From Branchiostoma belcheri (lineage: Eukaryota; Chordata; Leptocardii; Amphioxiformes; Branchiostomatidae): a stretch of 64,000 bases of DNA. This document shows, in pieces, positions 34,654 to 46,200 of this stretch. The translations under genes and the position numbers were made by a program. The DNA lies in NCBI RefSeq assembly GCF_001625305.1, contig NW_017804021.1, forward strand, positions 1,104,016 through 1,168,015, in the 5' to 3' direction. The notes under the pieces are model-generated. The model was not told the origin of the DNA. It saw only the letters and a program-made list of their open reading frames with translations, and did not search any database. The first letter of the stretch is position 1. Every line of letters begins with the position of its first letter.

Positions 34654-34970
34654 GCCATGTTGATTTTATTACAATGTATATGGATGACATTTTCGTCCGT
34701 TTAAAAAAAACGTTTTCGACCATACTGTAAATTGTACAAAATGAGCAAATATATGTCGTATGTTGCCAAAAAAATATTGAAAAAAGATTTTAATTCGAAG
34801 TCAATTCGCCATATCATACTCTGTGAGTTTAGTCATTTGTTCAACCACTATGACCACGTAGATTTCATAATGAAGGAAACTTTTTTTGCCAAACTTTTTT
34901 TTCGGACGCTCGCGTCAGTTTTGGGGTTCCCAGAGATGTCATCTGTATAATCAAATCAACATAGCCTGGC
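34654..34970. mobile_element. MITE, ~317 bp, beside the LRR gene
   Basis: The left end 'gccatgttgatttta' with 'tatggatgacat' is the inverse of the right end 'atgtcatctgtataatc' with 'aaatcaacatagcc'. There is no coding capacity. Related partial copies are at 12935 and 15078. It ends 18 bp from the stop codon of the LRR gene. Confidence 0.7.
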
Positions 34971-34988
34971 TTTCTAGAGGGCACCGTT

Positions 34989-35939
34989 TCAATCGTGAGG
35001 GCCACTTGAGAGAAACACATATTGGTAGACATTCCCGTCCGCGCCTTGCGAGCAGCTGGACTTCCTTAGCATGTCGTTAGATGGCGCTGCTGCGTGACCG
35101 TAAGCCTGACGATGTCCAGTAGAAAGACCAAGGTCAGTAGTTATTGTTGAGACTGACTTTTCAGTTCCGCATTCTGTCAAATTTTGTGAAACTTCCAACA
35201 AGAGCTTTCCCTTGAGGTGCTTAGGGCTGGCACATTTAAAAGCCGTGCTGAGTCCCTGATAGTAAGCCAGCACGCAGGCGTCACACCATTCACACCTGAG
35301 TGTTTTTGCACGGGAAGGTAAACCGGATTCAAACTGTTCTACTAGACATTTGAGTTTGTTCATCAACCACAGCATTGCACAGTCACAGGTAAAGGGGTTG
35401 TTTTGCAGCGGTGTTATGGCAAATGGGAAGTTAAAGGGATATCCCAACTCGTGTAAGGAGACGGAGGCTATCCTGTTGTACGACAGACCTACGTATGACA
35501 GTTTGGGCAAATCCCTCCCGACATCCACAACATCCAAGTTCACGTGTGCGATTCGATTGTGCGTCAAGTAGAGGGATTCCAAATTGGGTAAATTGCGGAG
35601 AGACGCCCAGTCCACGGTTTCAATGCGGTTAAATTTCAAGTCCAGTGAATCGAGATTTTTCAGTACCGGAACGTCTGTCAGGTTCTTGAGGTGGTTCCAG
35701 GAAGCTTCCAAGCGAGTAAGATCAGCTGGTAGATTTTTGGGGACCGTTGTCAACTTTAATCCCCGACAGTTCAATTTCACCAGTGTAAACACACCGTGAG
35801 TTTCTTGTTTAATGGTGCAGCCTTGCGGGAAAGCGACGCCTCTCATAGAAGCAAGCCCCAAACAAAGAATGATAGAGAACCAGAGATGACTATTTTTGCT
35901 TTGCTTTTGTGAAGTCAACTGCTGTCCTTCACATAACAT
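34989..35939 (-). CDS. Secreted leucine-rich-repeat protein, single exon
   Basis: One uninterrupted frame of 316 residues. A hydrophobic segment at about residues 20-36 (LWFSIILCLGLASMRG) is the likely signal peptide. It is followed by an LRR N-cap region with GCTIKQ and LNCRGLKL, then about five LRRs (LTRLEASWNHLKNL, LDSLDLKFNRIETV, LESLYLTHNRIAHV, LSYVGLSYNRIASV). An LRR C-cap follows, with NPFTCDCAMLWL and CEWCDAC…FKCASP…LTEC. The tail after residue ~265 is polar and Ser-rich, with no membrane helix or GPI-like end. The start may instead be Met32, but that would lose most of the signal peptide. LRR proteins of this small capped form often bind proteins at the cell surface. I cannot name an orthologue. 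The MITE just beyond the stop raises the question of whether the C-terminus is truncated. Confidence 0.8.
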   Translation of the reverse strand: MLCEGQQLTSQKQSKNSHLWFSIILCLGLASMRGVAFPQGCTIKQETHGVFTLVKLNCRGLKLTTVPKNLPADLTRLEASWNHLKNLTDVPVLKNLDSLDLKFNRIETVDWASLRNLPNLESLYLTHNRIAHVNLDVVDVGRDLPKLSYVGLSYNRIASVSLHELGYPFNFPFAITPLQNNPFTCDCAMLWLMNKLKCLVEQFESGLPSRAKTLRCEWCDACVLAYYQGLSTAFKCASPKHLKGKLLLEVSQNLTECGTEKSVSTITTDLGLSTGHRQAYGHAAAPSNDMLRKSSCSQGADGNVYQYVFLSSGPHD

Positions 35940-35999
35940 TTTCGTAATTCTTCTGACAAATGTGAATTGACTGAAAGATCTGTAGAGGAGAATTCAAAG

Positions 36000-38440
36000 A
36001 GAAAACTGAGGACTGTCTTGTCTGTAAACTAAATATGACAGGGAAAAAATTCACCTTCGAAGCTGTCTTCTGCATGGAAAAACAGAATGAAGTTGTCAGT
36101 GAACGTTGTTTATCTCAGCACCGCAAGTTCACGGCTTCACTGGCTCAGCAAAAATAAAACACTTCCCAGATACGTCTGGTAAATAGTCTGCCTGATCACA
36201 TATTCAATAGTTTTTTTAAGAATCTTGAATGCACTTTTGAGCCAGACACATGATGCTGCGTAGGATCGATCTGACACCATTATTCATTGTAGACATAGTT
36301 TAGTGTCATAAACTGTGTGTAGGGCATGCTATTTATGAACAATAAAACAGAAAGTGTTATAGAATCTCTTGTAATCTCCTAACCATCTGAAGATGATATT
36401 AGTTAGGTTAGCTCTTTGCAACCCGAAAAATTAGATTGTTTTGTTCTGCTTTAAAATATGGATTTTGTTATATGGAGGACATCTACATGTTTTTGTATAG
36501 AGAATATTACTTTTGTACCAAGCCGTATTCATTACCACAAAGGAGTACACACTAGTCACAAAAACAAGTACAGGTAATGAAACCACCTTGCACATTGGGA
36601 AGAAAGAGTGCAATGGAAAACATACAGGAAATGGCAATGAAGATGCTTGGGGGTTCATAGCTGTAGACTGATCAATGTATTGAACGCTTAAGGCGATGTA
36701 CTGGTAAATCAGGCATGAAAGATGAGCAAATAACATCTGCCAGAACAAAAAAAATACATTTCTGAATGCAGCGCGTGAACCTTAATTTAACATTCCAATG
36801 CGACCATAGGGACTGTTTGAGGTTCCTTCAACCAATTTTCTGGAGCTGCCTTTCTTCTCATTGTACATGTACAAAAAATTAGAAAAAAAAAAGAAAAAAA
36901 CTTCAAACTGGGACCAAATCCTTCCCTTCTGGGTCTTAGCTATATACTTAATATTTCAACCATTCATTTCAAAAAGAACCCAGAGAACCTTAACAAACTA
37001 CCCTTTCTTCATGCAAAACTATAAATGCTTAAAGAATGACTGACAGATATACTGGTCAGTAAGAAATGTTTTTTTTTGTTACATGAAAGTAATGGCCTCT
37101 TTACTTGGCTACGAATCAAACATAAAAAAAGATGATGTTGAACTTCAAATTGTAGCAGCATCACACTTTCAGCACCAAGGACAAACACTGTAGTGGCTAC
37201 ATCAGCCTTTCTCTTCTCTTGGGGAATACTACAAGAACAGCAACAGTCTGAAATCTCACTTTATTGATTGTTGAATTCTTACCAGAAGGTAACCTTTAAA
37301 ATGACTTGTATTCTTATATGAAAACATACAAAACAACTTTGAACATGAAAGATGAACGAAGGCACACAAAATGTATAATTATGGCTTCCAATGAATATAA
37401 AACAAAATTTGGCTGCATTTTTAGGAAGTAAAAGGTCTATAACCCAAAAAAGAACATCACAATATTTTACTTTAATCCTTTAGTTTATCAAGCACATAGT
37501 CATGTAAAGCTGGCAGTTAGATTCATCACCACTGCACATATCCTGCACCTCCCCATGGAGAAGAATGGTTGGTTCCACTACAGTGATGAACTCATTCCTG
37601 TTACTGTGCACAACAAAGTGGAGAAAAAATACAGTGTCCAAAACCGCTTTTTAGATAATCACTTGTTACAATGATAACTCTCTAAATATCAGTATGAAAT
37701 TTGTATTTACTATTCATTCATTTTGCGGTATGCTTTATTCAAAGTTCTCAACTCAAGAAATTCAAGAAATGATGGTATCAGCAAATTGTCCTCGGCAGTT
37801 TCAGGCTAGGGAAGGACTTTGACAAGAGAAACCTGTTTTGTATAAAAGGGCAGCTAACATGATCCTGGCTTTCCATTCTGGCCGGAAAAGTTAAAGCAGG
37901 GCTTGCAGTGTCCTTGGGGGTGTGTGGTGGTGTCCTTGGGGAGTCTTGAATGTTAAATGTGAATGTATCAAAATTTCTTGTTGTCAATGAGACAAATAAA
38001 AAAAACATTTACAAAAATCATATATTTCATGGAGGTATGAGATCTCTGAATTCTTGTTTGAAGAGGTTTTGAATGCCTTTTAAGTTGATTACATTTCTCG
38101 GAAAAATTGTTTAGGCAAATCGCATACATTTGTAAACATACGAATTCAAGGGTCAATGACCTGCTTAAAGAGGATTTGAATTCCTTTTAAGTTAATGACA
38201 TTTCTCACTAAAATGGTTGTAATATGAAATGCAATATGAAATGTTTATGCAGTGTGTATTTTTCATTACATGATTTCACCAAATGAGTCTATGCTGACAG
38301 AAAAGCAATTTTGGCCCGAGAAATCGGTCTTGTTTTTCTCACTTTCCAACGTTCTTGTTTTACCTGGCAACATCGTCTTCTTCAATTGAAGCCACCAACA
38401 ATATATAGAAATCTACCAAACTAGTAATACTTCAGCGAGA
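36000..38440. other. Mostly gene-free spacer
   Basis: Apart from one possible minus-strand exon (37480-37603) I see only AT-rich sequence, an A-rich run near 36874-36902, one TTCAGCACCAAGGACA motif at 37168 and a dispersed block at 38027-38060. Confidence 0.5.
37480..37603 (-). CDS. Possible isolated 3' exon, unknown protein
   Basis: After a fair acceptor (…gtgcacag) the frame reads 41 codons to TAA: NRNEFITVVEPTILLHG, then EVQDMCSGDESNCQLY and a short hydrophobic end. It looks like real protein, but no partner exon was found within the 850 bp to the next gene, which is on the other strand. It may be a relic. Confidence 0.2.
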
Positions 38441-38458
38441 ACCATCCTGAGACAAAAA

Positions 38459-41400
38459 ATGCAGAAAGAAGAGAAGGCTGTTCGGGAAGTAAAGCACCAG
38501 TACCAAAACACCGCGGAGTGCGGGGTGCCCCTCCCTATCAACTCTGGACATCATGAAACCCAGGCCAAAACACTGAGGGTGCGAGAAGTAAAGCACCAGT
38601 ACCAAAACACAGCGGAGTGCGGGGTGCCCCTCCCTATCAACTCTGGACATGATGAACCCCAGGCCAAAACACAGAGGGTGCGAGAAGTAAAGCACCAGTA
38701 CCAAAACATGTACACCTCGGACTGCAGGCCTGTACCCGAAGACTGTGTCGAGCCTTCTGCCAAGGTGCCCGGCCCTCCAAACACTCGACATGATGACAAC
38801 CAGGCCGAAACATCCATTAAATCACCAGTGTACAGAAAAACAATGTACAGGGACACAACAAATTATGAGGATTCAAAATTGATGGCAAAGCTCTATGCCT
38901 ATGGACAGATAGAGGATATACAGAAATCGGCTGGGCAGACTAAAGTAAAATCCACTGACGACTCAGGTCAAGTCCAGACTGAGATTTTGTTGCGGCTCTA
39001 TGACGACAAAACAGATCATAAGGAAACTAAACTAGAACCTGTTGAAGACACGGGTCAAGAGGAGCCAACAACTGTGTCACTGGTCTACGGAAGAGAAGAC
39101 AGTGCAAATCAGAAGGAATTGAGTCACTATGGCGGCAGCGAGGATGGTCACGGCACGGGTCAAGAGGAGCCAATAACTGTGTCACAGGTCTACGGAAGAG
39201 AGGACAATGCAAATCAGAAGGAATCGAGTCACTATGGCGGCAGCGAGGATCGTCAAGACCAAGATCAACGCAATAATTTGCTCTATACAGCCCCGTGTGA
39301 TTCTGGATACGAGGCGGCCCCGTCTCCACAAGAGTCAACAGGACCCTCTACTCCTGAACAAGATGACGGTATGTACATGTTGTCCTATACCACACAGCAA
39401 TTTACACTACACTTGGCTAACGCTCACGTGATTTTCTACTCCACACACTCAAAAGCGGAGTGGAACATGATTCTACATGTATTATCAGTGTATTAACTAC
39501 GTGAGCCCAACAGAAATAAATTGTTCTAAATAGTTGCCACAATTCCCCCACTTTTTTTACCATTTATGATATACAAAAGTTTATGCTTTTGCTAAGATCA
39601 CAAAACCCACTCAAAAGAAGAAGTCAAGCCTCATGATAGCGTGGTAGTAGTATCCAATAGTAGATGTCGGTTCTCTATATTGCTTAATATTTATATTTAC
39701 TTTTCTTTCTTTGACACTGTACAATATACACATACAATTAGTATGTTATGGCATGATTTTGCAAAGAAAGCTAGTTGCAAATTATCTTAAAAGCGGCAAA
39801 ATCTACATGTTTCCAAGAAGTGTTTTGCCCAATCGAGCTTGTCTGGACTAATCTCCAAGCAGATGTTTCTGTGGTTGCAAAATACAGTTACTGTTATCAA
39901 ATTGACCAGGCAGTATCCCCATTTGCCACCCAATGATTGGAGGTAAGTCTGGACAATGCTTATGAAAACAAATCCTCGACTCCCTCGCCGGATAAAATTC
40001 TTCCAACTCTATAAATTGCGACGCCTTCGGGTAGTCATGACTTATTCGGGTTTTGCATGCATCAGTGAGGTAACTGGTGGTTTGATGCAGATTTTTCGGT
40101 TGCCGCCAAAACAGTATCAAATTGGCTTGGCAGTATCCATTTGTCAGACAGTATCCATTGGCCAAATCTGCTTGGAGTTTGGTGAATATTTGTTTCCATG
40201 CTGCTCCTCTTCGCGTTTTGAGACATTTTATAAAGCCCTTTTGCCCGACTACTTGCTCCCCTGAACTCTGTTATTTGGAAAGGGCAAATGCAGATTTCAG
40301 TGACTGATGTTTTGCTTTAAGAGTTTTTTTAATGTCTTTTATGTTACATTTCTTAAGGTCCTACTGTTTCAGATGAAATGAGATTATTTGCAGTGCGTTT
40401 TCTCATTATGATTCATGTTATAATCACTCTCCAAATGAGTCTGAGCTGTATGACTAGTAATAGTCAGTACAGGAGTCGTTTTTTTTTTCTTTTTCTGAGT
40501 CAATGATGTTTACATACAAGGTACGGCCTGATGGTTATCTTTCACTTGAGGCCAACACCAATATGAAATAATAAAATTCTACTAAACAAAATATTGGTTC
40601 AATGAGAGAATCACCTCCATGAAGTATTTAGAGGTTTTGTAAATTTCATGGTTCTATATTGTGTCATTCATTAGATGATGGTCTTCTCTATTTAAATGGT
40701 CTTCTCTATTTAAATTTACTTGCGGCACTCTATGGCAGAATTCCCTTGAAACATTTCATTATTACTTATGCAAAGGACCAATACATTCACGCAATTCATG
40801 TTACGTATGAAATTCCCATCATTTACCACTGTTCGTATTAGATATGCAAACTAGACCCTGATTTGCATTATCATTATCTGGCTTGCTTATCATACATTAC
40901 ATGTGTTTGTCATATTATGTAAAACAAAGTAATTGGAAATTTTTTTCATTGCTGCTACTCTGCTACTGAAGAAAATGATGACCCTGACAACCATGTGTAC
41001 CACTATGCTGGTCAAGGGACTAGAGACAAAGGTACACAAATTAATGTACCCTGTCTTGTTAGCAACTTTAAACATTTATCTTGTTTAAAGATCTGGCTTG
41101 CTTATCATACATTACATGTGTTTGTCATATTATGTAAAACAAAGTAATTGGAAAATTTTTTCATTGCTGCTACTTTGCTACGGAAGAAAATGATAACCCT
41201 GACAACCATGTGTACCACTATGCTGGTCAAGGGACTAGAGACAAAGGTACACAAATTAATGTACCCTGTCTTGTTAGCAACTTTAAACATTTATCTTGTT
41301 TAAAGATAATCTGTTCCACTAATAGAAGACTTCTGAACATTCTTGACTTACGAAAGTCTTTGTCATTTCTTCTTTCATTGAAAAATCATGAACATCATGA

Positions 41401-43207
41401 AATGTGTACTGAATGTATTTTATGTAACACCGTACAAGACTGGAGGTTTTGCCAATTTTGTCCAAATTATATATGGAAGATGAACTTCATTTTATTATAG
41501 ATTGTTCACGATATGATGATAAATACTCAAAGCTGTTCAACCTTGTAACATTTCATGCTATAGATGAATTTAAGTACATTCTAGAAGGTTATAATCCTTA
41601 CTGTGTAGAAATAGGAAAAGATAGAAATTTTAGGTCTTGGAAATTTAAGAAGAAGACGCTAAACTCAACATGCTCATGGTCTTGTACATAGGTTAATTCT
41701 TTTGTACTCACTTGCCTGTCAGTATGTTTAGTTATAGACATTAAGAATGTCGCATTGCTGTGCCTATAAAGTAATGTATTATTTTACGTAAAATGGTATG
41801 ATTATACAGCTGAAGAAAAACAACCTACATGTTCCACTGCTACTGACAAAAGTGGTGAAGACAACTATGCTGAAATAAGTGATGAACAGACTGAAGGCAA
41901 ATATTAATGCACTTTATCATGATTTCAATAGTTTTTTGCATGTCGTTGTATCTATTTCAAGTAATTGTTTAAAGATAAAGCAGTCATCCTCAAGTATGCT
42001 GCTTTTTCAAGTAGCATATTCATTTACTTGCTCAAAAATGTCGCTTTTATAGTTGATATTTTCAACAAGTAAATGTACTACAAATAAATTAAAATGAAAC
42101 TTTTTTTTGTACACAGACGACCACGAAGAGGCAGGCAAATGTGGGTTTGCTAAAAGCTGCAAGTCGACCTTTCATGGTTCTTGTGTACTCCGCGTTATCA
42201 TCTTCACCATTTCAGTAGCAGCCTTGTTCGGTATGGGATTTTGCTTTGCCATGTACTTCACCATCATTTCGGGCAACAAAGCAGGAATCCATCCGGTCAG
42301 TCTTGAATGAATGAATCAATTAATGAATGGTTTATTCTATAAAAACATTGCAGCCATTATGGCTGACATGATTAAACACAAGACTCACTTCAACAGATTT
42401 TTATCACATTTTGTCACTATTGCAAATTGCCTACAAATTTGAGAAACCCATACAGAGCAACCTGGATTCCCATTATTTAATCTTGACGTTTATCTTCCAA
42501 AGATATAATCCACATTCCAAGTACCATCACAATCCTGGCCTACATAACGTATTCCTATGATCGTATCACAAAATATGCTAAAACACACACGAACAAACAC
42601 ACCCAAAACAATCCATTTTCATGAAGGTCATGATACGCTAACAGTTCTCTGGCACGTATGCATGCTGTGCTGTCTCTCATTTTTTCAGAACTTAGTTGTT
42701 GAGTTTACTTAATTGATAACAAGTATATCATTTTTTCCCCTTTTGAGACTGGTTGTATAATATCATGTTTATTTGTTGCATAGAACACTACAGGATATGT
42801 CATCATCTCTCCACCACCAGAGGTACCTTCTGTGCTGTTAGATGTGCCAACTGTGCTGTCAGATGTGCCAACTGTGCTGTCAGACGTGCCAACTGTGCTG
42901 TCAGATGTGCCAACTGTGCTGTCAGATGTGCCAACTGTGCTGTCAGATGTGCCAACTGTGCTGTCAAAGAGAACAACTCTGCTGTCAAAGGGAACAACGG
43001 TGCAGCCTGATGTCACAACTGTACAGCAAGCTTACCAGATGACCACAAGGCAAAAATTTACAAAGCCCAAAAAAAGTAAGACTCACGTGCGTGCATGTCA
43101 TGTCAGTCAGAGGTCAGAGGTATCAGCAAAAAGACATAATAGTCATGTAAACTGAGCCTGGTGAGACTGATGAGACTTGAAGTCAACATGTACACAAGAG
43201 AAAGGGG

Positions 43208-43260
<53 letters not shown>

Positions 43261-46200
43261 GTGTGTGTGTGTGTTTGTCTGTAAGAGAGAGATTACAATT
43301 ATTGACATTACATCTCTAGAAACCGTCGGTGAGTTAAACACCTTGCGACTGTCTTGCCCGGCGGGACAGTCGCTTGTGATTGATGACGCCACCTTTCGAC
43401 ACTATAACAACATCGCGGAGAAAAGTCTGCTGATTGTGTGGAATGCCTGTCAGGGCTTACAGCGCTGCAACGTAACGGCGAATGTCCGTGTGTTTGGTGA
43501 CCCCCGCCGTGGTTGCAGAAAGAATTTACATGCTACATACCGCTGTTTCACAGGTTAGCATAATGTGTTTACTACCTTCGGCATGGAGGTTATGTTTTCG
43601 GTTGCGTTTGAATGTGTGTATGTCTGTCTGTCAGTAAACAAGATAACTCGAGATGGCTTTTGATGGATTGTCCTGATATCTGGTAGGTGGGGAGACCTGA
43701 AAATGATCATCATATTTATCATCTATGCATGGAGACAATAATTTCATAAAGTTCTTCCTCGTACCACCTCTGGTGACCTTCTGGTATCTTTTTACTTTTA
43801 GTTCAATAACTTCAGGGTAGTGTACAGTGTAGACTACAAGTTGTTGTCTGTCTATCGTCATCTCCTGTAAATGTCAGAAACATTATCTAATTTGCACGTG
43901 GATGGCATTTTGCATCAAGGTTAAATACATTTTATTTTAAACCTCCTTGGTATTTGAATCCAAACCTAAACTAGTAATGCATCTAAGATATTTTTTCTCA
44001 TTTTTCCAGCTTGTAGTAAACCATTTGGGATGATATCCCATGTCATACCTGATGACCGCATCACTGCATCCTCGTACTGGGACCACAAGAGCTCAAGTAA
44101 TCACGAGCCCTACCGCGCACGTGTACGGTTGATCGAAGGTGCCGGTTCAGGTACATGGGCAGCAGGAAAAAACAACGTTGGAGAATGGCTGCAGGTTGGC
44201 GTTCTGCTAGTTCTGAATTTGAGTCAAAGCTATAAGAATTTTCATGCATAACATTATCAAAGAGTATTCAACTTCTTCAATTGCTCAGTATGTGATCTTC
44301 TTACATTTCACGAGCGAGCAGTAACGAATAACAATTCTGTCTTCAGGTGGATTTGGGAAGAATGAATCTCATCACAGGGACCATCATCCAGGGCAGTGGT
44401 GATGACTTTTGGGTTCGATCCTACAAACTACGGTACAGCGCAGACCGGACAACTTGGACGACATATGCAGACAGCGATGGCTTCATAAAGGTGCCTTAGA
44501 TACCACAGATCACTTCACTTTAAAATTTGTTTGTTGACTACATGTATATCAGAAAAAGATATCAAACCAGCATCCAACTAAAATTATTTAGCCAGGTATC
44601 CATTCTTCTCTTCCCTCCAACTTTTCAACTCCTGTTTTTACAGATCTCCAGATCGTGTTATTTAATTGCTTTAGAATTACCATTATTATTACATATGCTA
44701 AGGTATGAATAGGTTTGCTAATATGTAATGTAATGTGTTTGTAATTACATAAATTATGTATTATGACTCCAGGAAGCTTGATTAGTGTGGTATATGTAAC
44801 AAAAATGAGCCTGTAGAAGGAGAGCAAAGGTTTACTTATAATTTCTTGTTCCTTGATTATAAGGCAAAAGATATTGCTGGGTACAAATCTACCTTTATCT
44901 ACATTATCCATTTATCTTGCAGGTTTTTAAAGGCAACACTGACCGGAAAACCCCTGTAACCAATCTACTGGACTACCCCATTTATGCCCGTTATGTGCGT
45001 TTCGTTGTTCAGTTGTGGCAGCAGCATATCGGCATGAGGGTGGAGATTCTAGGCTGCAGCAAAAGTAGGTCTCTGTCATTAACCTTAAAGTTCTTATCGG
45101 GTAGAGACTTTATTACACTGTTCCGCTGCTTATGTGTCCTTATCTTTCTTGTGTACATGTAAATATCTTACATATGGAAGTGGATTCATTCTCTTGCTTG
45201 TTTCCAAACAGATGTTGGTGACTGCGAGCCAAACCCTTGTGCGAATGGAGGAACATGTCTGGACCGTGAGGGCGGCTTTGACTGTGCTTGCCCCCCTCCG
45301 TTTAACGGAAAGAACTGCAGCGTTGGTATGTAAAAGAGAAAGGCTAAAGTGTAGTTCACGGCCCAAATGTTGGCATTTTCCGACCGACGAACGTACAGTG
45401 GGCCGATGACCTATTTCACGATCAGCAATACATTGTATATACTAGTAGTATGTAACTACATTGTATTTCAGCAGTTTTTCAGCAACCTACAGAATATACG
45501 TTGTATTTCAGGAATATACGTCCGACTCGCATTTCAGCAAAATTTGGAAAATGCAAAATCTAATCAAAAGATTATCCTGCATCGGAAAATGCTAACAGTA
45601 ACAATCGGGCCAGAGAAAGACTTTTACCAACACCAGACACTGTTAATTAAGTATAGTCATCCTGAAGTAATGGTTTGAATAGTGACTCCAGGAAGAGTAT
45701 TGCTGTGTTATATGTCACTAATTGGAGATTCCTTATATAAACCAACAAACAATGACAATAGAATATGTTTGTTGCAGTTTGTCAAACTCCTATACGCACA
45801 AAATCAGGGAGCGGGTACCACTGGACTGAAAAACCATTGACAGGATCCCGCTTCATGTTTGACGTGGAAGCCACAAGTGACGCCATTGTGGCATTGTCAT
45901 CCAAGGAAAAAAAGCCGGATGACATGTATAAGATTTTTATCGGTGGCAAGAAAAACACAGAGTCTACCATACACCGCATCAAGAGCGGTATCCTCACAGA
46001 AGCCGAGACATTTAGTAAGTATCTGTGATACATATGTAGCGTCTGTCAGTGTTTGTGTGAGTCTGTGTGTGTGTGTCTTTGTGTGTATCAGTGTGTGTGT
46101 ATAATAACTATGTGTCTGTGTGTTTTTGTGTCTGTGCATCTGTGTGCGTGTGTGTGTATTTTTGTGTGTGTGTGTCAATATCTCTCCCTCTCTCTGTGTT

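Noticed and set aside
36431-36748. 105-residue minus-strand hydrophobic frame
   Set aside because: No family similarity, no splice context, low-complexity AT-rich surroundings.
42832-42962. Regularly spaced repeats resembling a CRISPR array
   Set aside because: Units are contiguous, without unique spacers, inside a eukaryotic coding exon.
42803-43042. Alternative frames in the VPTVLSD array (Cys-Gln-Leu-Cys or Leu-Thr-Ala-Gln repeats)
   Set aside because: Frame shadows of the coding minisatellite; only the VPTVLSD frame joins neighbouring exons in phase.
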